This document shows positions 11,801 to 20,429 of a stretch of 64,000 nt of DNA, piece after piece. The notes beneath the pieces were generated by a model that did not search any database, was not told where the DNA came from, and saw only the letters and a list, made by a program, of their open reading frames with translations. The translations under genes were made by a program, and so were the position numbers. The stretch is taken from contig CAVPVK010000005.1 of the NCBI GenBank assembly GCA_963709175.1, positions 1 to 64,000 on the forward strand, written 5' to 3'. Each line of letters opens with the position of its first letter. Position 1 is the first letter of the stretch. The stretch comes from JANXQG01 sp963709175 (GTDB taxonomy: Bacteria > Planctomycetota > Planctomycetia > Pirellulales > Thermoguttaceae).

Positions 11801-12514
11801 ATCGGCCCGCGTGAAGGAAAGCCGCGCGGCCGTGCGGTAGAGGAGTTCCAGCCGCTCGCATAGCACGGCGACAGTGAGATCGCGGGCCAGGGCCGAGATC
11901 TGCGAGTAGAGCGTGGAGATCTTGACGGAGATGACTTCAATTTCGGGCGATTGCAGCGCCTGCAAATTGATCTGCAAGCGGCGCCGGGCTTCCTCCTCTC
12001 CCAGAATCGCCTCGCCGAGAAAATTGACGTTCATCCGCACGCCTTCGGCATGACGCGCCCGCAGGTGGTGCAGCAACCATTCGGGCTCGGCCGGCAAGAT
12101 TACGTTCGCCGTCTCCTTCCGCATCTGGTCCTTGATCAACGGCACGGCCACGCCGGGGGCATAGCCGCCAAACGACTGGAACCCCTTGAGCAGCGTCCTC
12201 TTGAAGGGACTGAAGAAGCGGGGAATGCCCTGCACGTCGAGGATGTGGATGAACTGGTCAACCGCCCGCTGCGACGTTTCCGAGCGGAATGCCTGATCGG
12301 TGATCTGGGCGAGAGTCGCCTTGTCGTGGGGATGCCGCAGCATGCGATCGAGCTCGGCCTGCTGCCGCCGTTCGGCCGAGGTCTGCAAGGCCGACGCCCG
12401 CGTTTGCAGGCGTGCGGCTACAAAAAGTGCCTTTTGCAGAGGAAGCGAGTATTCCGAAGCAGAATCGGCATGGAATTCGGCTAGCAAGGATTCGGGCGAA
12501 TGGGCTGTTGGCAT
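8847..12514 (-). CDS. putA: Bifunctional proline dehydrogenase / glutamate-semialdehyde dehydrogenase (PutA), two frameshifts
   Basis: It oxidises proline to pyrroline-5-carboxylate (FAD) and on to glutamate (NAD). The N-terminal half has the proline dehydrogenase barrel (YLDMEEYRD, RVVKGANMEMERFEAA). The C-terminal half is an aldehyde dehydrogenase with the Glu in LLAETGGKN and the catalytic Cys in HAGQKCSAT. The frame breaks near 10735 and again near 10535; between them a third frame reads a perfect ALDH stretch (EVLGRVAEEFAAARGDL, then EFYRDNARWWQTQP). About 1220 residues, no N-terminal ribbon-helix-helix, so a non-regulatory PutA. ATG 12514 is chosen over an upstream TTG; it lies 16 bp after the stop of the Gfo/Idh gene, suggesting co-transcription. 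Confidence 0.88.
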
Positions 12515-12529
12515 AATAGCCTCATCCAA

Positions 12530-13690
12530 TTATATCTCCAGCCATTGTCCGCGCTTGGCGCTTTCCAGCACGGCGTCGCAGACCCGCTGTGTCCCCAGCG
12601 CGGTGCGCATCGTCGGCTCGAACTTCGGTCCGCCCTCCAAGCTCGCCAGGAAATCGGCAAAACCGTTAGTGAAGGTGTGCTCGTATCCGATCGTGCAACC
12701 CGGCACCCACCAATTCTTCATGTAAGGATGCTCAAAATTTGTGACATTAATCTCCTGCCAGCCCGTCAGGTGGTCTTCAATCTTCTTGCCCGTCGCCGGA
12801 TCAGAGTAACGGAAGAAGTCCAGGATGTGGGGGTTCTCTAAATTGAAGTAGACCGAACCGTTCTCGCCGTTGAGTTCCAGCGTGTTGAAGTTTTTCCGCC
12901 CGCGGGCGTACCGCGTGCTCTCGAAAGTACCTAGCGAGCCGTTGGCGAAAACGGCCAGGAACATGCAGGCGTCGTCGATGGTGACGGGCTCGATCTTGCC
13001 GGTTTCAGCGTGCTTCCGCTGCTTGACGAAGGTCTCCGTATAAGCCACGACACGCTGGATGGGACCGTTGAGCCATTGGGCCGTGTCGATGGAGTGTGCC
13101 AAGAGGTCGCCGGTCACGCCGGAGCCGGCCACGCGGGCGTCGAGCCGCCAGAGGGCCATGCCGCCCTGGGGCACGTCGGCAGAGATCGTGTAGTCCTGGT
13201 TGTACAGGGCCCGGTAGTGGAACGGCCGACCGATGCGGCCCTCGTCGATGATTTGCTTGATGAGCGAGATGGCCGGCACGCGGCGGTAGTTGAATGAAAC
13301 CATGTTGGCCACGCCCGCCTTTTCCACGGCGGCGACCATTTCCTCGGCCTCGGCGACATTCATGGCCAGCGGCTTTTCGCAGACGATCATCTTGCCGGCC
13401 TGGGCCGCGGCGACGACGATGTCATGGTGCAGGACGTTGGGCACGCAGACGTCGATGAGGTCGATGTCCTTGCGGTCCATGAGCTTCCGCCAGTCGAACT
13501 CCATCGACTGGTAGCCCCAGCTCTGGCAGAACTTCTCGAGCTTGTCTTTTTCCTCCAGCCGTGCACAGCAGGTCTTCAAAACTGGCTTGTGCTCGCGGGT
13601 GAAGAAGTGGCCGACTTGCAGCCAGGCGTTGGAATGGGTGCGGCCCATGAAGCCGCAGCCGATGACGGCGATATTGAGGGTCGTGGACAT
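12530..13690 (-). CDS. Gfo/Idh/MocA family oxidoreductase
   Basis: NAD(P)-dependent sugar or inositol dehydrogenase family, 386 residues. The N-terminal Rossmann fold has GCGFMGRTHS and the family's CEKPLAMN motif; the C-terminal alpha/beta domain contains GVTGDLLAHSIDTAQW. ATG 13690 (MSTTLNIAVIG) is preferred over the longer open frame because the Rossmann fold begins there. It sits between a sugar isomerase/epimerase-like gene and putA on the same strand. This pairing with a TIM-barrel isomerase is common in planctomycete sugar and inositol catabolism; the substrate is unknown. Confidence 0.85.
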   Translation of the reverse strand: MSTTLNIAVIGCGFMGRTHSNAWLQVGHFFTREHKPVLKTCCARLEEKDKLEKFCQSWGYQSMEFDWRKLMDRKDIDLIDVCVPNVLHHDIVVAAAQAGKMIVCEKPLAMNVAEAEEMVAAVEKAGVANMVSFNYRRVPAISLIKQIIDEGRIGRPFHYRALYNQDYTISADVPQGGMALWRLDARVAGSGVTGDLLAHSIDTAQWLNGPIQRVVAYTETFVKQRKHAETGKIEPVTIDDACMFLAVFANGSLGTFESTRYARGRKNFNTLELNGENGSVYFNLENPHILDFFRYSDPATGKKIEDHLTGWQEINVTNFEHPYMKNWWVPGCTIGYEHTFTNGFADFLASLEGGPKFEPTMRTALGTQRVCDAVLESAKRGQWLEI

Positions 13691-13838
13691 GAGGTAACCT
13701 TTCGGAAGAATTGCGGAAGGGACGAATTGTGATCGACAGTAGCAACACCGTTCGCAAACAACGGATGAGGGGACGGCGTCGTCTTTCTTAGAATCCAGGC
13801 AACGAAACTTAGTGGCCAAGCGCAACGGCTTGCCGGGC

Positions 13839-14894
13839 TTACTCCACCCATCCGTGCTTATCCCGCACGGCCATCATGGCCTTCAGAATGCTCACCCACG
13901 TCTGCGGCTTCATCATCACGGCATTGGGGAACATGCAGCCGTCCCAGCAAATGTGGCGAATTCGCTTCGTCAGCTCGCCTTTGGCGTCGCGGAGCCAGTA
14001 GCCAGCGTGGTGCGGGATGTCGAGCTTGCCCTGAGCGTCGTCGGGAAGGCAGTGACGGCCCGTTTTGTCGTGCGTGCCGCTGCCGTGTACCGTGGCGTTG
14101 TTCTGGGCGATGTGGAAATCGATCGTCCAAGGCCGCAGGGTCGCGGCCAACTGGCAGTAGGCCGCCTCGAACTTGTCTTCATGCCGCCAATTGAAATTGG
14201 CCGGCAGCAGTGCATCCTCGGGGGCGTTGTATCCCAACAGATAGAGCAGCGTGTGGGCCATGTCGGCCTCGAAGCCGAGTGTTTGCGGGCGGTCCACCGT
14301 CTCCAGCAGTTGCAGCATCCGCTTCCAACTGTGCATGCCGCCCCAACAGATCTCGCCTTCGGCCGCCAGTCGCTCGCCATGATCCTCCGCAATCGCGCAG
14401 GCCTCGCGAAAGGTCTCGGCGATCCGCTTCTGGTTGCCAACCGGGTCTTCGTACCAACCCTCGACCGGCGAGGCCGAGTCGATCCGCACCACGCCATTGG
14501 GGCGGATATCCAGCCGCCGCAGACGTTCGGCGATACGGCAGCCCTTGCGGACCTGGGTGAGAAACTTCGCCCGATCGTCGGCGCCGCCCATCGCCGAGCC
14601 GCCGCCCGTCGGGCCCCAGACCGGCGCCACGACCGTGCCGATCTCGAGGTTCCGCGCCCTGGCCTTGTCGGCCAGTTGGCGGATCTCGTCGTCGCTGGAG
14701 TCGATGTCGATGTGCGGCGCATAGAGGAACAGGTCGAAGCCGTCAAAGCGGACGCCCTCGAATTCCGCGTCGGCCGTGAGGTCGAGCATGGTGTCGAGGT
14801 CGATTGGCGGCTCGGCGCCGGGGCCCTTGCCGACGACGCCCGGCCAGGCCGCATTATGGAGTTTTGGGTAGTTGTTCGGGTGTTCGTAGGTCAT
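13839..14894 (-). CDS. Sugar phosphate isomerase/epimerase-like TIM-barrel protein
   Basis: A 351-residue protein with the alternating helix/strand pattern and acidic/His-rich strand ends of AP-endonuclease-2/xylose-isomerase-like barrels (VRFDGFDLFLYAPH, LGFEADMAHTL, TIDFHIAQNN, HHAGYW). No signal peptide. It lies 148 bp upstream of the Gfo/Idh oxidoreductase, with which it probably shares a sugar or cyclitol pathway. The exact reaction cannot be read from sequence. Confidence 0.75.
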   Translation of the reverse strand: MTYEHPNNYPKLHNAAWPGVVGKGPGAEPPIDLDTMLDLTADAEFEGVRFDGFDLFLYAPHIDIDSSDDEIRQLADKARARNLEIGTVVAPVWGPTGGGSAMGGADDRAKFLTQVRKGCRIAERLRRLDIRPNGVVRIDSASPVEGWYEDPVGNQKRIAETFREACAIAEDHGERLAAEGEICWGGMHSWKRMLQLLETVDRPQTLGFEADMAHTLLYLLGYNAPEDALLPANFNWRHEDKFEAAYCQLAATLRPWTIDFHIAQNNATVHGSGTHDKTGRHCLPDDAQGKLDIPHHAGYWLRDAKGELTKRIRHICWDGCMFPNAVMMKPQTWVSILKAMMAVRDKHGWVE

Positions 14895-15107
14895 TTCATT
14901 TTGCTGTTTTCATTGCGGCGATCTTAGCCCATCCAATCAAGTCGACTGGACCCGGAATGGAGACCATTTTATCACGAAGGCTTCCCCCTTTGTCCAGGGC
15001 CCGGTTACCAAAATTCTCTTGAGTACGTTATACGAGGGAAAAGTGCGTGATGTGCCGGGCAACAACATGGTCCGCGGCAGTCGTCCGGTACCGGGCAATG
15101 GTCACTC

Positions 15108-15136
15108 TTGCCGGAAGCCAATAAGGGTGGTAAATT
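15108..15136 (+). promoter_or_regulatory. Likely sigma-70-type promoter of the tRNA gene
   Basis: TTGCCG (15108-15113) and TAAATT (15131-15136) are separated by 17 bp and lie about 30 bp upstream of the tRNA 5' end. Confidence 0.45.
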
Positions 15137-15165
15137 GCGATATATGGCCTTTCCTAATCGGCCGA

Positions 15166-15247
15166 GCGGGCGTGGCGAAATTGGCAGACGCGCCAGACTT
15201 AGGATCTGGTGGAGCAATCCGTGTAGGTTCGAGTCCTATCGCCCGCA
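15166..15247 (+). tRNA. tRNA-Leu (anticodon UAG)
   Basis: Acceptor stem GCGGGCG/CGCCCGC with discriminator A at 15247, D-arm with AATTGG, anticodon stem CCAGA/TCTGG around loop CTTAGGA (anticodon TAG, reads CUN codons), a long variable arm typical of tRNA-Leu, and a TTCGAGT T-loop. CCA is not encoded. 82 nt. It stands at the left edge of the accessory region, a classical integration spot, but I found no copy of its 3' end downstream. Confidence 0.95.
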
Positions 15248-15255
15248 TTGAACGG

Positions 15256-15293
15256 AAAGCCTTGCGTAATAAATGGTTACGCAAGGCTTTTTG
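15256..15293 (+). terminator. Factor-independent terminator after tRNA-Leu
   Basis: A perfect 14-bp stem (AAAGCCTTGCGTAA 15256-15269, TTACGCAAGGCTTT 15277-15290) with a 7-nt loop, running into a T-run. Confidence 0.85.
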
Positions 15294-15667
15294 TTTGCGT
15301 AGTGCGACACCACAAAGGATGGAAAAACGTCGTGCTACGCCCGTGCTACGGTGACGAGAGATTTCGTGGCACGGCGCTGGACACCTAGCGGGAAACGTAT
15401 TTGGGCCTTTGGCGCGCCAGCAGTGTGTAAGAAGACTCTAACGACGTCGCCCGCTGGACCCCCGCCCCAAGCCGTCGGTATCATGATCGCATGGAAGCCG
15501 ACAGCCCGGTTATTCGAACGATCGACGTGGACAGCGTGCCCGTCACGTCGCCCGATCTGGCGCCGCCTGGTCGCTGCCCAGCGTGCGGCCGATCGCGCCC
15601 CTGCCCGATCCACTCTGATCTGCCGGCCAACCCCGGACGGCCCTCAAGGAGGCTCGCCTGGCGAGAC
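15294..15667. other. No intact gene; possible 5' gene fragment
   Basis: An ATG at 15491 opens a frame starting MEADSPVIRTIDVDSVPV with a CPACGRSRPCPIHSD motif. It could be the N-terminus of a small zinc-binding protein that is cut by the 82-bp repeat starting at 15668. Nothing else is supported. Confidence 0.3.
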
Positions 15668-15749
15668 GGCGGGCGGAACGGCGGCCCCGGCGGTAAACGG
15701 TTCGCCACGTTTGCGACTGCTGCACGCGCCACGGCAGGGACGATGCTTT
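15668..15749 (+). repeat. 82-bp direct repeat, left copy
   Basis: Identical base for base to 23479-23560, same orientation, 7.8 kb apart. It starts GGCGGGCGGAACGG and ends ACGATGCTTT. Both copies abut truncated genes (RecD2 C-terminus here, a PH-like C-terminus at the right copy). No terminal inverted repeats are seen. Confidence 0.85.
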
Positions 15750-15770
15750 TTGGATGTTGGGCGGGATCCG

Positions 15771-16331
15771 CGTCCCATGCGGTTCGGATTCGATCCGAAG
15801 AAGGATATTCAGGTACTCACGCCTATGAATCGGTCGGTGCTGGGTGCCCGCAACCTGAACCAAGTCCTGCAAACGGCCCTCAATCCCGGCGACGGTGGCC
15901 CGGAAACTCAGCGGTTCGGCTGGACGTTTCGCCTCGGGGACCGGGTTATCCAGACCGAGAACGACTATAATCGTGATGTTTTCAACGGCGATTTGGGCGT
16001 GATCGAGTCGATCAACCGGATCGAGCAGGAAATGTTGGTCAGTTTTGAGGGGCGGCAGGTGGCCTACGATTTTGGCGACCTGGACGAAATCGCTTTGGCC
16101 TACGTACTTTCAATACACAAAAGCCAAGGCTCAGAATTCCCATGTGTCGTGATTCCCTTGCACACTCAGCACTACATGATGCTGCAAAGGAACTTGCTTT
16201 ATACGGCGGTCACGAGGGGGAAGAAGTTGGTCGTCCTGGTCGGGACGAAGAAAGCATTGGGCATGGCGGTGCCGCGGCAGGATACTTCACAGAGGTTCAC
16301 GGCGTTGAAGGGAAAATTACAGGGAAGATAA
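15771..16331 (+). pseudogene. RecD2-type helicase, C-terminal remnant
   Basis: About 185 residues matching the C-terminal part of RecD2/exodeoxyribonuclease V alpha-like SF1B helicases: MRFGFDPKKDIQVLTPM, ARNLNQVLQTALNP, a domain with RLGDRVIQTENDYNRDVFNGD, then AYVLSIHKSQGSEFP and LLYTAVTRGKKLVVLVG (motifs V/VI). The N-terminal helicase half with Walker A is absent; the DNA before it is unrelated and includes the 82-bp repeat. It is therefore a 5'-deleted gene. The next gene starts 16 bp after its stop. Confidence 0.8.
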
Positions 16332-16346
16332 GCCAAGGAGATGGAT

Positions 16347-17207
16347 ATGGGCGAAATCGCAAAGAAACTACACCGGAGATTGGCAGCGAAGGCACATACG
16401 TTGCCGACAGTTGAACCAAAGCTGAAACCGGGCGAACTTCTGACCGGTGGTATCAAACCTGTGGCAATGCTCATTAAAGAAGGGCATGACCCGTTCCATG
16501 CCGTCTACGTTTTCATGCAGAACTTCACTTCGCACTTTGCCGAAGGCGTTTCCCAGTTTCCGGAAATGAAGTCATGGGTGAAGGTTGTGGAAAAGGCAGA
16601 AGAGGAATACATGCCGTCTGGACCACCGATGAGTCCGCTCACACGCAGCTATTTTTGGACGTGGGCAATCTACGACCTCCGCATCGGCAAAAGCACCGAT
16701 ACGGTGGCCTACTGCCAGATTGCCATGAATGACATGATCCAGATGAATTCCATTCAACTGGAAGCGGCGAAGAACCTCGAAGGCTCCCGCATGGGGATTT
16801 ATGAACACATCGGTATGGAAGGGCCGCATATCCACTTGCGAGAACTGATAACGAATGACCAACTGCACTGCCATTGCCCCTCCGGGTATCACGGTCAGAA
16901 AGGCGAGTTATGGTATGTCCGGCTTGTCCCGCCGTTGGAACCGCAGCTTGCCATTTACTGGGTTGCCATGACCACGCCCTATGTCCTGCTCGGTGCCAGC
17001 AAGGCGGATTGGATTGCCTTTCTGAAACGAACGATGGTTCAATGCGACGGCCCCAATGATCGGACCCGACTGCACAATCTGCTCAAGCATGGCCTTGAGA
17101 CGCACTACTGGAACGAGTTTGTCTTCAAGGCATACGCCAACTACCAAACGGATGCCGTTTTCCTGACCGGCATCCCGGACATGAAAGCCACGCTACCCCA
17201 CGCATAG
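16347..17207 (+). CDS. Conserved hypothetical protein
   Basis: A 286-residue soluble protein, rich in Trp, Tyr and His (for example MEGPHIHLRELI, CHCPSGYHGQKGELWYVRL). ATG 16347 is preferred to ATG 16341 because AAGGAG lies at 16335-16340. No signal peptide or membrane helix; no family recognised. Its last 14 residues (LTGIPDMKATLPHA) are encoded by a 43-bp sequence repeated at 18901. It is the first of a run of closely spaced plus-strand accessory genes. Confidence 0.65.
   Translation: MGEIAKKLHRRLAAKAHTLPTVEPKLKPGELLTGGIKPVAMLIKEGHDPFHAVYVFMQNFTSHFAEGVSQFPEMKSWVKVVEKAEEEYMPSGPPMSPLTRSYFWTWAIYDLRIGKSTDTVAYCQIAMNDMIQMNSIQLEAAKNLEGSRMGIYEHIGMEGPHIHLRELITNDQLHCHCPSGYHGQKGELWYVRLVPPLEPQLAIYWVAMTTPYVLLGASKADWIAFLKRTMVQCDGPNDRTRLHNLLKHGLETHYWNEFVFKAYANYQTDAVFLTGIPDMKATLPHA
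17162..17204 (+). repeat. 43-bp repeat, copy 1 (3' end of a gene)
   Basis: 42 of 43 bases match 18901-18943. Here it encodes the C-terminus LTGIPDMKATLPHA of the preceding protein. Confidence 0.8.
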
Positions 17208-17284
17208 CGAGGCCCAGAAAAAACGGCGACCACGTTCGCCCACCTGCGGATGAAACGACCCTATTGAGGAGGGATGAATAGAAA

Positions 17285-18058
17285 ATGAGATGGGGAAGAG
17301 GATGGCCCGAACGGGAGCCACGCCCGAAAGTGCGGCAGCTAACCGAATTGGAGCAGGCAAGCATCGTGCGGAGCCTGGAAAAAGGGATCGCGGCATCGCC
17401 GGTGTTGTCGGCCTTCGGCATCGAGGTTCGCGTGGCCCGAGGTCGGTTCTATATTGAACGTCAACGGCAATATGAGAATTCTCAGCCCTATACGGAGGTC
17501 TGGGGCAGAATTACGCCGTTGGCCGGTGCCAAGAAGGAACTCCTCTTGGAGAAACCGTACCGTAAAGGAACTTGGTCCGAGGTTGCCAGGGGGCAGGCTG
17601 CCAAACTTATCAAGGCCGTCGCCAGCGACACGCGGGGCACGTTTCACGGACTTGGTTTCCTCGACGCCAGCCTTCGTAGATTGGGGAAAGGTCAGGAAAG
17701 GCTGCCGATGATCGTGGACGACGAGGGCAAGTTCGTCTATACGGACACTGGCAAGGGATGCAGCACGCAAGAGGCGTTGTTCCATTACTTCGGCCTGCCC
17801 ATCGAGGTCATTGCCGAGCCATCGGTCTGGTATTCGTATCACCGCAGCCCGTGGATTGCCGAAACAAGTGACGACCGGACGCGGGTGTTGGCGTGGTTTG
17901 GGGCAACGAGTATGTCCGGCGAGAGTTTCGGCGGCACCTGCCTGTATATTCAGCGGAACGGACAGTGGGCGGCCTACACCATCAAGCCGAGCGAAAGCGA
18001 GACTATAGCTCAGGCCGAAGCGTGGCTCGTGAAACGGAAGTGGCGTGCGTGGTGCTGA
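17285..18058 (+). CDS. Conserved hypothetical protein
   Basis: 257 residues, soluble, alpha/beta composition. ATG 17285 has GAGGAGGG about 12 nt upstream. Segments such as TWSEVARGQAAKLIKAVASDTRG and SVWYSYHRSPWIAE are well formed but match no family I know. It lies between two other accessory genes in the same direction, with 77 bp before it and 15 bp after it. Confidence 0.6.
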   Translation: MRWGRGWPEREPRPKVRQLTELEQASIVRSLEKGIAASPVLSAFGIEVRVARGRFYIERQRQYENSQPYTEVWGRITPLAGAKKELLLEKPYRKGTWSEVARGQAAKLIKAVASDTRGTFHGLGFLDASLRRLGKGQERLPMIVDDEGKFVYTDTGKGCSTQEALFHYFGLPIEVIAEPSVWYSYHRSPWIAETSDDRTRVLAWFGATSMSGESFGGTCLYIQRNGQWAAYTIKPSESETIAQAEAWLVKRKWRAWC

Positions 18059-18072
18059 CCAAGGAATGCATA

Positions 18073-18459
18073 ATGCCACCGAAATCATGTGAAAACGATT
18101 GCACCTTCCAAGCACAAGATGCAAAAGGGCCTGCCGGATTGGAGGAAAGAGCAGTGGGTTTGACCAACGAAAATGCGAAGCTGCCGTTGGCATTCGGGAA
18201 GGCTCAAATTGATGCCATGTTCCGGCGGCAAGCCGATCATGCGATAGACGATTCCGAGTTCCTGCCGCTGGTTGAGGCCATTCTCGATGGGTTCGAGGCG
18301 GTCGGCCAGCAGAAGGTCGGAGAACAACTTTGGGAGTACGCATTCGACGCCTACGACAAGGCGTGCAAAGAAGCCGAACCCAGATCGACGACCGCAGACA
18401 ACCGGCAACTTATGCTGAGTTATCTTCTGGGAAAACGCCGAAAGAGACGCAAGCGGTGA
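18073..18459 (+). CDS. Small hypothetical protein
   Basis: 128 residues with a helical central part (LPLVEAILDGFEAVGQQKVG, WEYAFDAYDKACKEAE) and a very basic C-terminus (KRRKRRKR). ATG 18073 is chosen because it follows the preceding stop by 14 bp. Its TGA overlaps the ATG of the next gene, which suggests translational coupling. Function unknown. Confidence 0.5.
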   Translation: MPPKSCENDCTFQAQDAKGPAGLEERAVGLTNENAKLPLAFGKAQIDAMFRRQADHAIDDSEFLPLVEAILDGFEAVGQQKVGEQLWEYAFDAYDKACKEAEPRSTTADNRQLMLSYLLGKRRKRRKR

Positions 18460-18689
18460 TGAGCCTCGGGAAAATCACGGGCATGAAACGCAAAACACGA
18501 AGACGACCGAGCCAGGATGCCACCTACGTTTGCGATGCTTGCGGCGAGGAGATCGTGGTCCCGGTGGACCTGTCGGCGGGCGAAAGCCAGGAGTACGTCG
18601 AGGATTGTCCGGTCTGCTGCCGACCGAACATTATCCATGTCGAGATCGACGAGGGCGGCGAAGTGCGAGTGTGGGCCGAAGCGGAATAG
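18459..18689 (+). CDS. CPXCG-motif cysteine-rich protein
   Basis: 76 residues with the pattern YVCDACGEE...VDLSAGESQEYVEDCPVCCRPN...VEID of the CPXCG (Cys_rich_CPXG) family, small zinc-binding proteins of unknown role. The second motif reads CPVC-C rather than CPxCG-C. The start overlaps the preceding stop (TGATG); an internal ATG at 18483 is an alternative. Confidence 0.8.
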   Translation: MSLGKITGMKRKTRRRPSQDATYVCDACGEEIVVPVDLSAGESQEYVEDCPVCCRPNIIHVEIDEGGEVRVWAEAE

Positions 18690-18904
18690 GGCGAAAAGAT
18701 GTACGAGCACAAAAGATCATCTCGGGAGGCCAGACTGGGGCCGACCGTGCGGCATTGGACGTGGCCCTGGAACTCAGCATTCCCATCGGTGGGTATCTGC
18801 CCAAAGGACGCAAGGACGAGAACGGCGACGTTTTGCCCGAGAAATACACTGGCATGCAAGAGACCGATACCGAGGATGTGGACGTGCGGACGGAGTTGAA
18901 CTGA
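18671..18904 (+). CDS. YpsA-related SLOG protein (putative molybdenum carrier family), probably truncated
   Basis: The core IISGGQTGADRAALDVALE with IPIGGYLPKGRKDENGD and LPEKY is the nucleotide-binding N-terminal signature of the cpYpsA-related/putative molybdenum carrier family. There is no ATG in frame; GTG 18671, overlapping the CPXCG gene, is a guess. Family members run on after RTxxN for another 70 or so residues, but here TGA comes immediately (VRTELN), and a 43-bp repeat starts at that point. The C-terminal half is therefore lost, probably by recombination. Confidence 0.6.
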   Translation: MGRSGIGRKDVRAQKIISGGQTGADRAALDVALELSIPIGGYLPKGRKDENGDVLPEKYTGMQETDTEDVDVRTELN

Positions 18905-18943
18905 CCGGCATCCCGGACATGAAAGCCACGCTGCCCCACGCAT
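18901..18943 (+). repeat. 43-bp repeat, copy 2
   Basis: One mismatch against 17162-17204. It can still be read as LTGIPDMKATLPHA, but has no upstream gene body of the same family, so it looks like the 3' scrap of a lost paralogue, fused to the truncated SLOG gene. Confidence 0.75.
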
Positions 18944-18970
18944 GAGCGGAAATAACGGATTGGGTGAAAC

Positions 18971-19078
18971 ATGAAGACGCCGAAAACGCCGAAGAACGAA
19001 GATGCGGACAAAGCCAGAGCGATTTCCAATCACGCTGTCGAAATCGCTGAATGGGTCTGCCGAATTGGCGGGAGATGA
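18971..19078 (+). CDS. Possible 35-residue protein
   Basis: ATG 18971 opens a short basic then helical peptide (MKTPKTPKNEDADKARAISN...). It lies in line with the other accessory genes. Only length and a low-complexity basic N-terminus can be described. Confidence 0.25.
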   Translation: MKTPKTPKNEDADKARAISNHAVEIAEWVCRIGGR

Positions 19079-19162
19079 AGTGAGCCGGGGTGAGATTACA
19101 ATTTTTGTAGTGGTTCGGTCAAGAAGGAGTGACCGAGATGAACAGGAAAAGGACGACAAACG

Positions 19163-19816
19163 ATGGCTGACAGGACGAAAGCACGCCAACTTGCTGCCGA
19201 GTCTCTCAAATCAGGCGACCCGACAGGATGGTTTGAGAAACTGTACGCCGAGGCCAACAACGAGTCAAGCGTTGTCCCTTGGGCCGACATGCGGCCCAAC
19301 CCAAACCTCGTCTCGTGGCTTGCATGTTCTGAGTTCCACACAGATCGGGTGCTGGTTATCGGCTGCGGACTGGGTGACGACGCCGAGGCTCTCAGCCTAG
19401 TATCCTCCGAGGTCATCGCCTTCGATATCTCTCCCACGGCAATCTCGTGGTGCAAACAGCGATTCCCAGCGTCGAAAGTTCAATATTGCGTCCAAGACCT
19501 GCTCTGTACATCATTTGAGTGGCAGGAGGGATTTGATTTCGTATTGGAATCCTACACACTTCAAGTCCTGCCGCCGTCAGTTCGTGCCGAGGCACGGCGA
19601 AAGATCGCATCCTTCGTGGCCCCGCACGGTCGCTTGCTGGTCATCTGCCGTGGGCGAGACGAAGGCGACGATGAAGGAAACATGCCCTGGCCTTTGACCA
19701 AGGACGAGGTACAGGCTTTTGCAGACTGCGGCTTGACAGAGACTCGGTTTGAGGATTACGTGGACAATGAAACGCCGCCAGCACGCCGTTTTCGAGTGGA
19801 GTATTCTCGATTCTAG
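19163..19816 (+). CDS. Class I SAM-dependent methyltransferase
   Basis: 217 residues with motif I VLVIGCGLGDDAEAL, motif II region VIAFDISPTAISW, and an acidic YCVQDLL at motif III; the C-terminal half continues the Rossmann-like fold (VAPHGRLLVICRG). Substrate unknown. A strong AAGGAG at 19125-19130 serves a short out-of-frame ORF (ATG 19138, 10 codons) that overlaps the methyltransferase ATG, suggesting coupled translation or a small indel. Confidence 0.85.
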   Translation: MADRTKARQLAAESLKSGDPTGWFEKLYAEANNESSVVPWADMRPNPNLVSWLACSEFHTDRVLVIGCGLGDDAEALSLVSSEVIAFDISPTAISWCKQRFPASKVQYCVQDLLCTSFEWQEGFDFVLESYTLQVLPPSVRAEARRKIASFVAPHGRLLVICRGRDEGDDEGNMPWPLTKDEVQAFADCGLTETRFEDYVDNETPPARRFRVEYSRF

Positions 19817-19830
19817 GAGACCGCCGTGAC

Positions 19831-20057
19831 ATGGTTGCATTCAACTACGTCAACGTCTTTGTGAGCAACATGGCCCGCTCCGTGGCCTTCTATCGGGACA
19901 TCGTGAAGAATATGATAAATCTGGCGAAAACCCGCTCACTGGGGAGAAGGTGACGGCACGGCGGCGAAGGTTGCGGCGAGATTTGGAATTGCCGATGGGC
20001 GATGCCTACAGCATTTTTGTTCGACAGTTCTTGGCCCTGAACGTAAACGGAGAATAG
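19831..20057 (+). pseudogene. Fused remnants: VOC/glyoxalase N-terminus and an unidentified C-terminus
   Basis: ATG 19831 gives MVAFNYVNVFVSNMARSVAFYRDI, the first strand and helix of a glyoxalase/bleomycin-resistance (VOC) domain, but the frame ends at 19953 after 40 codons. From about 19910 another frame reads YDKSGENPLTGEKVTARRRR...GDAYSIFVRQFLALNVNGE, ending at 20057, a C-terminus that is not VOC. It is best explained by deletion joining two genes. Confidence 0.55.
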
Positions 20058-20059
20058 CG

Positions 20060-20422
20060 ATGGCTACCTACATCCAGAAGCCAACAGTGATCGAAGCGGC
20101 GGGACAGCCGCCGAAATTGATCGAAGAATTCATCGGGCGAGTGAATTCCGGCACAGCGGCGTTGAGCATTGCCCGCATGAAAAGCCCATCGGGCTGGTCC
20201 GAGCCAGGGCAGACGCCGGAATTCGACGAATACACAGTCGTTCTCCAAGGGAGCCTGCACGTCAAATTGAGAAATTCTGAGTTCGATGTCGGTGCCGGGC
20301 AGGCAATCATCGTGAAGGCCGGGGAATGGGTGCGGTACAGCAGTCCGGCCCCTGAGGGAGCCGAATATATCGCCGTCTGCATCCCAGCATTCTCGCCAGA
20401 TACCGTCCATCGCGAATCATAA
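20060..20422 (+). CDS. Cupin-domain protein
   Basis: 120 residues. The cupin barrel motifs are visible: FDEYTVVLQGSLHVKLRNSEFDVGAGQAIIVKAGEWVRY. The usual metal His pair of motif 1 is replaced (FDEYTVV), so metal binding is uncertain. It starts 3 bp after the preceding remnant and ends 7 bp before the acetyltransferase, consistent with one transcript. Confidence 0.75.
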   Translation: MATYIQKPTVIEAAGQPPKLIEEFIGRVNSGTAALSIARMKSPSGWSEPGQTPEFDEYTVVLQGSLHVKLRNSEFDVGAGQAIIVKAGEWVRYSSPAPEGAEYIAVCIPAFSPDTVHRES

Positions 20423-20429
20423 GCTGAAA

